Assembly: GCA_022711435.1 (NCBI GenBank)
Contig: JAKLFB010000004.1
Span: forward strand, 62,001 to 126,000
Length of the DNA: 64,000 nt
Direction of reading: 5' to 3'
Source: Verrucomicrobiota bacterium
GTDB lineage: Bacteria > Verrucomicrobiota > Verrucomicrobiia > Limisphaerales > UBA1319
Positions 15,001 to 27,000 of the stretch are shown one piece after another. The stretch's first letter is position 1, and every line of letters begins with the position of its first letter. A program made the translations under genes and the position numbers. The notes below the pieces were generated by a model. It made no database searches, was not told the origin of the DNA, and worked only from the letters and a program-made list of their open reading frames with translations.

Positions 15001-18000
15001 CAGGACTCGGATGCCAAGGCGAGGCTCGATCCGGTTGTCAGGATTGAACTCGCCACCACGGCCTCCGTGGTGTTCGTGATGCAGTTCACCACGACGGGGA
15101 CCTCGATGGCTGCCGCGCCGCTGGCAGCGACTCCGACGACCAGCGCGTCGATGCTGGAGCTGTTCGTCGAGTGGAGCGATATGGCGCCTCCGGCGTCCAC
15201 CGTGGCGTTCGTGATGGCGGCCGATGTGGTGTCGGCAATCACATTGGCTGCGATCAGCGCCTGGACCGCGGCAACGCCCGATGCGCCCACCCCCGTGGCT
15301 AAGGCATAAACCGTCGATTTTGTCCCGGCGCCGATGTCGAGCGAGGTCCCGCTGGTCACCGCCGAGTCGGCGATGCCCGCTGCGACAACGCCCGTGATGA
15401 CATTGGCACCGATGATGGCAGACACGGACACGCCGCCCGATCCAGCCACGCTGACTGCCACGGACCGGATCAAGGATTCGTCGAGGGCGGCGATCAGAAC
15501 AGCCCCCGCCGCCGTTGCGGTCGAGAACTCCTCGATCATGGCCTCGATCGTGTTGGTGATGACGTTGCCAAATCCGCTGGCACTGACCGCGACGGCGCCT
15601 GAGCCGCCCACGCCCACGGTCAGCGCGATGATACCGGAATCGGTAGAGGCATCGAGCGAGACGGAACCGCCCGTGGAATGGACCTCGGAATCCACAATGT
15701 TCGCCGTGATAACGTTGATGATCACGTTGCCCGTGAGCGTGCCGCTCACAGCGACCGTCCCGGAACCGGACACACTCACCAAGATCGCGAGGATGTTGGT
15801 GTCGAGATCAATGGGCGAGTCTTCCAGAGCGGTGTTCAGGTCCTCCTTCTTGTCCTCCGGGAGCATCCATTCGGGGATGTAACTCGGAGCGATGTCGTTC
15901 GCGGAAAGGCTCACGCTCCCAACCGCGGTCACCGTGGAACCGGTGACCATCGAGGTCAGCGTGTTGTGAATCACGTTGCCCAAACCCGACGCCGTGACCG
16001 CCACGGTGCCTGACGCAGACACCCCCACCGAGACCGCGCGGATGACATTGCAGGACTCCGCCGTCATGGTGAGGCTCGAATCCGTCGTCACGTCCGAGTC
16101 GCTGACGATCGTCTCCGTCGTATTGGTGATGTCATTCACCACCAGGGGCACGGTGACAGCGACCGTGCCGCTGGCGGCCACCGCGACCACGAGCGCATCG
16201 ATGCTCGACGTGTTCCGCGCGGCGAGGGAGAGGGCGCCTCCGGCCTCCACAGTCGAGTTCGCAATGGACGCCGAGGTGGCGTCCACGATCACGTTCGCCG
16301 CGATCAACGCCTGGACCGACACCACCCCCGACGCGGCGACGCCCGTGCCCAGGGCGTAAACCGTGGCCTGCGTCTCGGCGTCGATGTCCAGCGTGGTCCC
16401 GCTCGTCACCGTGGAATCGGCGATGCCAGCCGAGATGGTGTTGACAATCACGTTGGCGCCGACAATGGCCGAGACCGCCACACTGCCGGAGGCCGCGACG
16501 CTGACGGCAATGGAATTGACCGAGGACGAGTCGATGGCCGAAAGAGCGACCAAGCCTGTGGCGTGCACTTCCGAACTGCCGTCGATGGTGGCATGGATAC
16601 GGTTGGTGATGACATTCCCGAACCCGGTCGCCTGGACCCCAACCGTCCCAGCCGCGCCCACGCCCACGCTGATCGCAATAATGCCCGAATCCGACACCGC
16701 AGCGACCACCACATCCCCGCCGGCACTAGCAATGGACCCACTAATCTCGGCAGTGACTGTGTTCGTGATCACGTTCCCCGAGACCGCCGCGCTCACGGCC
16801 ACGGTGCCCGAACCAGCCACGCTCACCATGATCGCGAGAATGCCCGCATTGAGGTCGATCGGCGTGCCTTCGAGGGCCTCGTCCAGTTCAGCCTCCTTCT
16901 CTTCCGAGAGCATCCAGTCGGGAAGAACGCTCGGCGCGTGATCGATTGCGGTGACCGATACGTCTCCACCGGCAGTCACCGTGGAACCGCCGGAGATGCT
17001 CGCGGTCACCTGGTTCGCAATGGCGTTGCCGAGGGCGGAAACGGAAACAGCCACGCTGCTGCCGCCCGAGACGCCGATGGCCAGGGCGCGAATGATCGAG
17101 GAGGATAGCGAGCTGAGCGTCACCGTCGCGTCGGGATTGCTCACAACCGTCCCGGTCTCATCGACGCCTGCCCGCACGGTCGAATCGGCGATCGCCGTGC
17201 GGATCGCATTGGTGATGACGTTGGCCGAGATGGCGCCTCCGCCAGCGCCTCCGCTGGGGGAACCGGCCCCGCCAAATGCCAGGGCGTCGATGGCCGAGGC
17301 GTCCGTGGCCGAAAGGGCGACCCCGTCATCAGTCACCACCGTGGAACCATTGATGATGGCGGCTTCGATCGTATTATTGATAATGTTGACCGAGATGCCG
17401 ATACCGGCGGCAAAGGTGCTGCCGCCTGCCCCGCCGAAGGTCACGTTGACCACCGATGAACTGTTCGTCTCGGGCAGGGTGATCCCGGTGGTGCCAAAGG
17501 CAATATCAGACGGGTCTGCGGGGGTATCCGGTTGCGCAATCCCGGCGGAGAGAACGACGCGGCCCGTGGATGAAGTGACGCTCGAACCGTCGATCGTGGC
17601 GTGGATATCGTTTTCGATGTAGATCGAGGACGCCGCCACGCCGACAGCCCCGCTCGACAGGGACAACGCAAATCCGCCGGCGACAACCACGGCCGTCGTG
17701 TCGTCACTCGCACTGATTGTAATATCACGGGTTGCGTCGACCACGCTGCTGGCGACCTCCGCCGCAACCGTGTTCATGGTGACGTTGATCGACACCGAAC
17801 CGCCAAGAGCGAACTTCTCGCCTCCCGCGCCGCCCAGGGTGACACTCACGAGAACCTGTTCCGCGGTCGCGTCGACAACGGCCGCCGAGGCCGAGACCTG
17901 AGAAGATTCGATCCTCGCGGTAACGGTGTCGAAGATGAGGTTCGCGCCGATGGCGGCGCCCACCGCCGATCCACTCGTCGATATGGCCACGCCACCGGCC

Positions 18001-21000
18001 AAGGCCCCGCTGATTTCCAGATCATCCGCGCCAAGATAGAAGTCCCGTCCCGCCGTGATGGTGCTGTTCTTGATGTGGGCGTCGATCACGTTGACGAAGA
18101 CGTTCACCGCCACCGATCCGGCAATGGCGAGTTTCTCCGAGCCTGCGCCCGCGACGGCCAGGGTCACGACCGTGCCCCCCTCGGAAGCGGTCACATAGAA
18201 ACCACCGCCGGTATGGATCGTCGAATCCTCGACCGCCGCCCGCGTCACGTTGTCGAGCGTGTTCACCGCGATGGCCGCGCCCAGGCCCGCTTTCTTCCCG
18301 GCCGCGAAGGCGCCGGCAAAGGAATAAATGGACGTATCGTCAACGGCGCTCACGCGAGCGTCACCGCCGCCGGCTGAACCCGGTTGGATGGTCGTCCCGG
18401 CGATCATCGCTTCGGTCGTGTTGTTCACGATGTTGACGGAAACTGTGCCGGCCCCGGCATAGCCGCCGGAACCGCCGGAGCCCGTGGCCACCCCGACCGA
18501 TCCAGTGGCCGTGATGATCAGATCCTCGGAGGTGGCCAGCACGTCCAGGTTGCCCCCAAGGGTGAAACTCATCAGGTGCGAAACGGTGGAGGTGGTCCTG
18601 TTCTGGACATAAGAGAAGCCGACGGCAACACCCACGCCCGCCTTGCCGCCGAAACCGGCCGATCCGCCGATGGCGATGATGTTGGTGTCATCGAGCGCGT
18701 TCAGCGTAACATCGCCGCTCACGTCCACCTCGTCATCAGCGTCCATGTTCCGCAGAGCGGCCGTCGTGTCGCATGTAATGACATTTACGCCGAATGAACC
18801 GGCGACGGCGTAAGACTTGCTTCCTGCGGCCGCCGCAAGTCCCGCCGCAAGGGAGACCGTCCAGCCGCTGCGCTCGGCGTCGATGGTCAAAGCCTCGGCG
18901 ACCAGCCTCGCTGCGTCGTCGATAAAGGCCTCTGTTTTGCCGAACTCGACGTTGATGGCGAAGCCTCCGGCAATGCCCACCGAGGACTTCCCCTCGCTGC
19001 CCTTGGCGTAAGCGCCGGCGCCGGCGAGCGCACCAACGCTGGTCGTGTTCGCCGCATGGAGGAAAAGGCCGTCCACGGCTCCGTTGGAGCTGTTCGCAAC
19101 GATCACCGGCCCGCTGTGGAGAATGTAGGCCAGCGTGTCGTCACTAATGACGTTGACAGCGACCGAACCCGATATGCCCACGCCGGACTTGGACTGGGAC
19201 GTCTGGTTGGCGGAGTCGCCTGTGGAGCCCGTCCAATCGGTCTTGAGTTTGTTACCGGCTTCTTTCAGCAGGTTGGCGAATTTGCCCTTCCAGCTCGCCG
19301 TCTTCTCATTGCTCTGCTTGGTCGCATCGGAGTCGGAACTTTGGGTGTCCCCTTTGGCGGGATTCGACGAGGTGCTCGCGTCCGGATTGGATTGGGGGGG
19401 ATTGCTCGAGGCTTTCGCGCCCGCGATGGCGAGGTTGGCTATGAAACCCCCGTTTTCCGCAGTGACACGAACGTTCCCGCTGGACCGAATCGAACCCGCC
19501 GCAGTCGTCGGATCGGCATCGACGAGGTCGCCGATTAAAGCCTGCGTGTTCCGGACGACGACCGTGACTCCCACGCTGGCGCCGACGCCGATGCTCTGCG
19601 AAGTGGCAACGCTGCCGTCGAGGCTGATCACGTTAGAGGTGTCATGGGCGGAGACAACAAGAGATCCGTTCCCCTCCGAAACCGAACCCGAACCGATGTC
19701 AATCGCCGCTCCATTCTCGATCTGGGCGATGGTCTTGTTGAGGATCACATCGAACGTGACCACGCCATTGACCGCCACATTGCCCGCATCTCCGCCGGAA
19801 GCCGCTACCCCCGTGCTGAGCACCCGGGTTTCCGCATCGACCCAGAGACTGTCGGCATGGAGCTGGACACCATCTTCAACGGTCGCCAGGGCGGTATCCA
19901 TGTCAATGAACCCCATGATCGTGAAGCCGACAGCCCCTTTCTCGGTCTTGGAGTTCATGCCGAATTTCGAATGCCATCCTTTTTCTCCGACCACGCTGGT
20001 CTCGATGGCCTTTGCGAACTCCTTCAGACTCCCTGAGTCTGCGCCAACGGAGGGGAAGTTGATGTTCCCGCCGATGTGAGTGGCCATGCCATGGCTGATG
20101 GCCTGGACCACCACATCCTGCTCCGTGCTTGTGTGGCTCTCCTGGTTGATCCGGGCGCCGCTCTTGATCCTCGCGTCCGCCGATTCGTTGGCTATCAATA
20201 AACCCACCGCGCCTGCAAGGGCGAGCTTCTCCCCGGACGCCGTCGCCTGGGACCCGTCGTTGAGAATAAAGTACCCCACACCGAAATCGCCGGTCAGGTA
20301 GTTCGATAGGAGGGTGACAAAATTCCGCGCCTTTCTGGCCGTGGGATTCACCGCCTCCCAGCGGTCTTCGTTGGTAAAGTCCTCGGCGGTCAGATCTACC
20401 TCATGAAGGACCGTGGATCCGCTGTACTCGTACCAGGTCCCCACATCGCCCCCGGACGTTCGGTTCGCCCGGAATTCGACCGTGTCCCCGGGGTTGACAT
20501 CGACGACGGAATTTTCGTCCTCCGTCGTATACGTCGCCTTCTCATGAATTGCATCATACAGGTTCTTGCCCCAGGACCAGCCGACATCGCTCAACGCCTG
20601 CGCCTGCACGGTCAGTGCCCCGGCAGCATCCACTACGGCGTTATCGTTGATGCAGGCATCCGCATCATTCTTCAAGACGCCTATGGATATCGCCAGGGCG
20701 CCGCTGATCACGCTCGTGTTCTTTTCCGGTTTCGTATCCGAGTTGTTCGAGGCGGACGCATTGGCACTGACAAATGGCGAGGTGGAAACAGTGCTCAGCA
20801 CATCGATCGAACCGCCGGCTTCAATATGGCCGTTCAATGCATCCCCATCAGCTCCGCCATCCCCTATTCTGGCTTTGGCGCGGTGGGTGTCCACCAGAAT
20901 GGCCACCCCGCCGGCGAGATCGAACTTGGAGTCGGCATCGGCCGGCGTTGCTTCGGTCTTGCCGGCCGCCGCGGTTTTGGCCTTGGTAACAAACTTCGAG

Positions 21001-24000
21001 ATGGCCGCCTTCAACAGGTCGCCCATGGACGACGTGGCTGCCGCTTGCGCGTCATCGAGGAAATCCCCCTTCGAGGAGCTGCCGACACCGGCGCCCGCGG
21101 AAGTGCCGATCCCCTGGGAGGGGAACAAACCAAACAACTTGCCGATCGGCACGTCGATCCCCAACTGGTCCGCTATGACGGAGATATTGCCGGCGACATG
21201 CGCTTCGCCATCGAGGAACGCGTTCGTGTCGCCGTCCTCGACGCTGACGCCGATGGCCAGGGCAAGCTTTCCGTCCTTGCCCGCCCCGGAACGGGCCATG
21301 GTCCGGTTCCGGTCCACGTCGTCCGCTGTCACATACAGGTCGCGGCCAACATACAGCACGGCGGTGTCCGAAATGACCGTATTGGCATTGGAGACGATGA
21401 CGCTCACCGCTATCGCGGCGGAAAGGCCCTTTGTTGCGGACGGATCGGCGACGACATTGATCGTATGATCCGTGTGGGTCCTGAACTCGGCATTCCCGGT
21501 GGTGGTGATCGTGCCTCCAAAATTCACCTTTGCGTTGGTCACGGCGACCCCGATGGACGGGGCGATCGCAAATGAATAAATGGGGACCGCCTTGACATCG
21601 GCATAGACGCTCGCATCGGCTTTGAAGTCACGGGCCGACACCAGCGAGCCGGCTGCGATCTCGATCGACGCATCGCCCTTCACCACGGAGATCGCGCCGC
21701 CGATCTGCGTCAGCCCCTCGAAGATGTTCCCGATCATATTGCCAGCCCCCGCCGCGGCCGTGAGGTCGTCCTTTTGCAGAGTCCAGTCATCGGCATAGAG
21801 CCGCCGGTTGTCGGCGCTCGCCAGAATGGTGACATCGCGGCCGTGGATCACCGCACCCGCCGAGATGGCCACATCGACATCGGAAACATCGACATCCACC
21901 AGGGGCGTCACCAGAGCGTTCTCGTCCACGGCCTGGATGGCGATGTCGCCCGACGTATCCACCGACGAACCTTCGGCGAGGAGCTTCGCCCCCATGCCCA
22001 GCGTGATATGGAACCCGTTGAGGCTTATCTTGCCGGCGCTTCCAGAAAAGTCGTCCGTTGAAACCGTGACATTACTGTTGATGGTTATGTTATTGGCGGT
22101 GATGTCGAGCTGGTGCCCCGGGAGGATGAGATCGCTGTAAATCGTCACCGAGTCCTCGCCGTCCAGGTTCTTGTTGAGCTTGCCTCCGTTGAAGATCAGG
22201 TCGCCATTCAGGGTGCCCATGCCCCTGACGACGCCAAGGGTGTCTTGCCCAACATGGATGTACTCTGTGGTTCCTGGCGCATTGTACCCCGTATTGATGG
22301 TAAAGGACCCCGTTGGCGCGTTAATGGACGTGATCGTTTGTCCGACATCTGTGTCATCTACTATCGTGATGTTGCCGCTGTAGTCCTGGTACACATGCAC
22401 GCGGTTGGCGATGGACGGGCGGGCGTTGAATGTGAAGTCGCCCACGGTGAAATCGCCTTCCACAGCGTCATTGCCGGCACTGCCCTCGTCGAAGCTTCCC
22501 GTTCCTAGAGTCAGACTGTTGTAGTGCCCGTCTCCGAGATACAGGGTATCGACGCCTTCGCCGCCAGTCAGGATCAGGGCGGAGGCGAACGAAGCCAGAC
22601 TGTCCGTTGTGATCGTATCATCCCCCAGGCCGGCATCGATCGTCAGAGAATCGATGGTGTTACTGAAGTCAACAGCTGCAAACGTGCCGTTTGTGCTCGA
22701 GACAATGTAGCCCAAGCCTCCCGCTGAAAGGTCGATGTCGTCCTTGCCGACCGTGCCCCTGACGACAATCTTCTTGGCCTCCTCGACATTCAAGTATGTG
22801 AAAACCGTGCTTCCGTTGAGGCTCGTCGTGCCAGTCCCGAACGCGATGCTCTGCGCGCTCGTCTCTGCCTGCACGTCGTAAACGATGCTGTCGGCGGCGC
22901 CGCCTTTTCCATCGATCACGAGCGCGGCTGACATCGAGAGTTGCTCCACGGTGATGGTGTCGTTCCCCTTGCCGGTGTTGACATATACATGCCCAGAAGG
23001 CTCAGCGAACGCGAAGGGAGTGAGCTCCTCACTCTCCGCCGTGATGTGTAGCGTACTATCCTTGCTGATCGTAAGGGCGACATCGATTGTTATCGGAGAC
23101 TCCACAGATGCGGAGCCGATGATGAGCGGTGAGGAGTCGGTCACAGGCATTTCCGCGACCACTGAGGGGGTGCCTCCGCCTGGTTTCGTGATGAGGATGG
23201 AGTCAGCCTGGATCGTGGTGAGGTAGCCGCCGGCCGCCATCCTGCCGGCCAAGTGGGCTACAACGTCCTTCAGGTAGTCATGTTCCCCTGCCTTGTAGGT
23301 GTAAGCGTTCCCATCCACCTGGATGGTCCATACCTGGTCCTTCGCAACGGTCCCGCCCAGGTTGACCCTGGCCGTCCTATCGGCCGCATAAGTAAACGTG
23401 CGGTCCACGGCCGCCGAGTTATCCGCGGCCAATTCGAAACCGGCGAACCGGAGCTGGTCGCTGTCGCGGGCCATGATCCCCGTGTCGGTGGACGTGGACG
23501 TGAAAGTCACGTTTCCGTAGCTCCCGCCGGAGAGGGTGAGCGTGTCTGTCCCTTCCGCCACGCCATCGGGATTCATCGGAGATTCCAAATGTGTCGCCGA
23601 GCTCACCAAACCATAGCGGTTGCCGCTCAGCGTGCCGCTCAGGCTCCCCGTCGCTGCCACGGTGAAGCTGTCGTCGAAATCGGCGGGCCCGGTGATGCTC
23701 TCGATGCCCGAGAAAGTGAACAAGGTATTGAGCGTCCCGGAGTTGGCCCCGTCAATAGTCCAGGCATTGTTTTTTTCAGGGCCGATCAGGACGTCGCCCG
23801 ACGAGTAGCCGCCGACAATTCCGGTGATGCGGTTCACGCCCTTGACCCCTGTTGCATACCCCACGCCGTAAGTGGTTTCCGGATTGCCATTGACCAACCC
23901 TGTGTGCTCTACATCCATCGTCGAGAGGTCGAGATAGATGGCCGTGGTATAAGCCGCGTAAACAAGGATGTTGGCGCCAGGGCCGCCTTCGATGTACCCG

Positions 24001-27000
24001 TCCAGGCCGCCCTGGTTCTGGAAAATGAAGGTGTTGATACCCGAGCCGCCCACGATGTTCTCAATACCGGCCGAGGGGCTGAGCGTGTTCCTCCCTGACT
24101 CATCAGTCACCGATACGCTGCCGTCCTTGTAGAGGGTGAATGTCAGGTTGGCCGAGACCGCTGAGAAGTCAAGAATGTCCTCATCGATGGTGCCCGCGCT
24201 GGCGATGGTGTAGTTCCCCCAGTCGTTATGGAAAACAAAAGTGTCGTCACTGCTTCCGCCGACGAGGATTTCGACTCTTGTTCCTCCCGCTGCCTCGACT
24301 CTGTTTGCGCTCTGGGTCACGGTCACAGCTCCGCCTGTGAAATCAAAGCTCATGGCTTGGCTGACGGCCGAGAAATCGAGCGCGTCAATTCCCCCCGGAT
24401 CGGAGACCGTGTCACTGCCCCACCCGTTGACAAAAAAGAACGTGTTGTCCTCCGAGGTGCCGGTCAGCATGTCCGCTCCCGGGCCACCCAGGACATTTTC
24501 AATGTGGCTGTAACCGGCCAGCCGGATTGACACCGCTCCTGTGGAAGCTGAATAATCAAGGGTATCGAATCCTTCACCCGCGGCCTCACTGATCGTGTCG
24601 GCCCCGCCCTCCATGCCATAGACGTCGTCGCCCGTTCCGCCGACGAGCGTGTCAATGCCCGCTCCGCCTTTGAGCGTGTCATCGCCGCCACCGCCCTCCA
24701 GTCGATTGACATTGGCGTCCCCGGCGAGCGTATCGTTCCCGGAACCGCCGGTGGCGTTGCGAAAGTTGGCAATTGTGGTTGTGACGTCAGAGGCTGTCGC
24801 CGTGCCGGCCGCCAAGTCAACGGTGATTGCAGCCGCATAGGCCGAATAGTCCAGATTGTTGACTCCGCCTCCCCCGTCCAAGGCGCCCGGCAACGCCGCC
24901 CCGTCTTCAAATGAAAAGACATCGTGGCCGCCGCCCCCGATGATTTTCTCGATGGTTTCGGCATCGACCACCGTGTTGGTCCCAGCAGCGTCGCTGACCG
25001 AAACCTTGCCGTCTGCCTGGATTGTGGCGTTCAGCGCTGACGCTACGCCGGAGAAATCGAGCGTGTCGGTCCCCTCGACCCCGAAGTCTTTCACTGCGTC
25101 TTTGCCCCAGCCTGCTTGGAACTTGTAGGTATCGGCCCCATCCCCGCCGGTGAATCGATTATTGCCCGTGCTCCCCATGAACAGGTCGTCGCCCGAGCCG
25201 CCGACCGCGTTCTGGACATGGCTTATCGCGGTGGAGACGATCGAGTTGACAATTGTGGTCCCTGAGATGGTCGCCCCCGTCCCTGTGCCGAGGATGCCGA
25301 GATCCGTTGCGGCGGTGCAGCCGTTCAGGTTGGCGATGGCAAGATTTCCGCTGCCAATTGTTGAGTCACTGATGGTAAGGCCGTTCCCGGCGGCATTGAT
25401 GGCCGCCGCCAAATGGATGTTGGCGCTGTGAAAGGCTGCGAGAATATCGCCGACCGTCGCTGGATTTCCGAGATGGACCGACACGACCGTGCCATTTCTC
25501 AGTGTAACGACCAGATCGTCGAGCAGCGAATTCCCATGCAGGAGATTTCCTGTGCCGGTTTTTGCAATGCCGAGGTCCGCCGCCGCCGCGGAACCGCTCG
25601 GATTCGCGGCTGTCAGATGGCCGGAACCCGCCGCGGAATCGCTGATGTCAATGCCGTCCGAACCCTCATTCAACGCTGCAGAAAGGCGGGAGTCAGCCGC
25701 ATTGATGGCATCGAGCACTTTTCCGATGGTGTCCGCGTCCCGAAGGTTGACATGGACGACCGTGCCGTCGCTGGCCGTAATGCGAAGGTCGCTGACCAGA
25801 GGCCGTCCGTTCAAGACATTACCTGCCGCCCGGATGGTGAGACCGAGGTCCGTGGCGGTGGTGGAACCGTTCAGGTTTTCGATGGCCAGGCTCTCCTCGC
25901 CGCCAGCCGAGTCGCTGATCCTGATCCCGTCTCCGGCATCATTGATGGAAGCCGCCAGCCGGGAATCCGCATTGTGAATGGCGTCGAGCACATGTTGAAC
26001 CGTTGTCGCATTCCCGATGTCGACCGCCACGGAAGACCAATCGGTGAGGATCACGTAGAAGTCGGCAGTGATGGACCTCCCGTGCAACATGCTGCCTGCC
26101 CCGGCACCTACGATCCCGATGGTCGCGGCTGCGGTGGATGCGCCCAGATCGGCCACCGCTATGTTGTGGGAACCCCCCGCCGAATCGCTGATATCGATAC
26201 CCGTCCCTGCAGCATTGATGGCGGCCGTCAAATGGGTGTCAGCAGCCTGGATGGCATTCAGTATGTCGCCCAGCGTACTTGGACTGCCGAGGTCCACATA
26301 CACGGCTTGATTGTCCGTCAGCGTGATGTGCAGATCGTAGCCAGGTTGGAGGCCGATATTCGGCCAATTCGAGCTGAGCGAGGTTGCTGTCGAGAGGTAA
26401 CTTCTGCTCCCAACGCCTTGACCATTGTTGAGATCCGCGAGAAGTGTGCCTCCGGTGATGGAGAAGGAGGCGGAGGCCTTTTGTACGCCGGAACCGCCGT
26501 TCAAAGTGCTGAGAGCCGTGTCCAAGGAAATGGTTGCCTGATGGACGCCCGCGCCATCGTTGAGGTAGCGGACCGGCGTGTCGGCGGAGAGGCCCGCCAT
26601 GCTCGTCCCCTGGATGAATCCGCCAACGGTGGCGGTGCCAGCGGCGAGATCGATCAGCACGGGTGTCTCATAATTGGAAAAGTCGACAGTGTTGCTTCCG
26701 CCGGAGCCGGCGTCGATCGAGCCGGCAAAGGACGCTCCATTCTCGAACACAATCCGGTTGTCTCCGGTTCCACCAACGATCGCTTCGATGCCCGCGGCTT
26801 CTGTCAGGCGACTGGTGAAATCCGTGATCGAGACCTTGCCGCCGGCATGGACGGTCACCTGCAAATCCGACGTCACGGCCGAGAAGTCGAGGGTGTCGGT
26901 GTCGGCGCCGCCTGCCATCTCGGCGAGCGTGTCGCGCCCCCAACCGTCGAAAAACACGAACGTATCCGATCCTGCCCCTCCTTCGAGGGTGTCGTCTCCA

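Noticed and set aside
13198-16359. Plus-strand frames that look like mutually similar proteins
   Set aside because: Their similarity is only the reflection of the 1,050-bp repeats of the minus-strand giant gene.
25243-26334. CRISPR-like periodicity
   Set aside because: The period is 273 bp and the repeat is coding throughout, with no short direct repeats and unique spacers.
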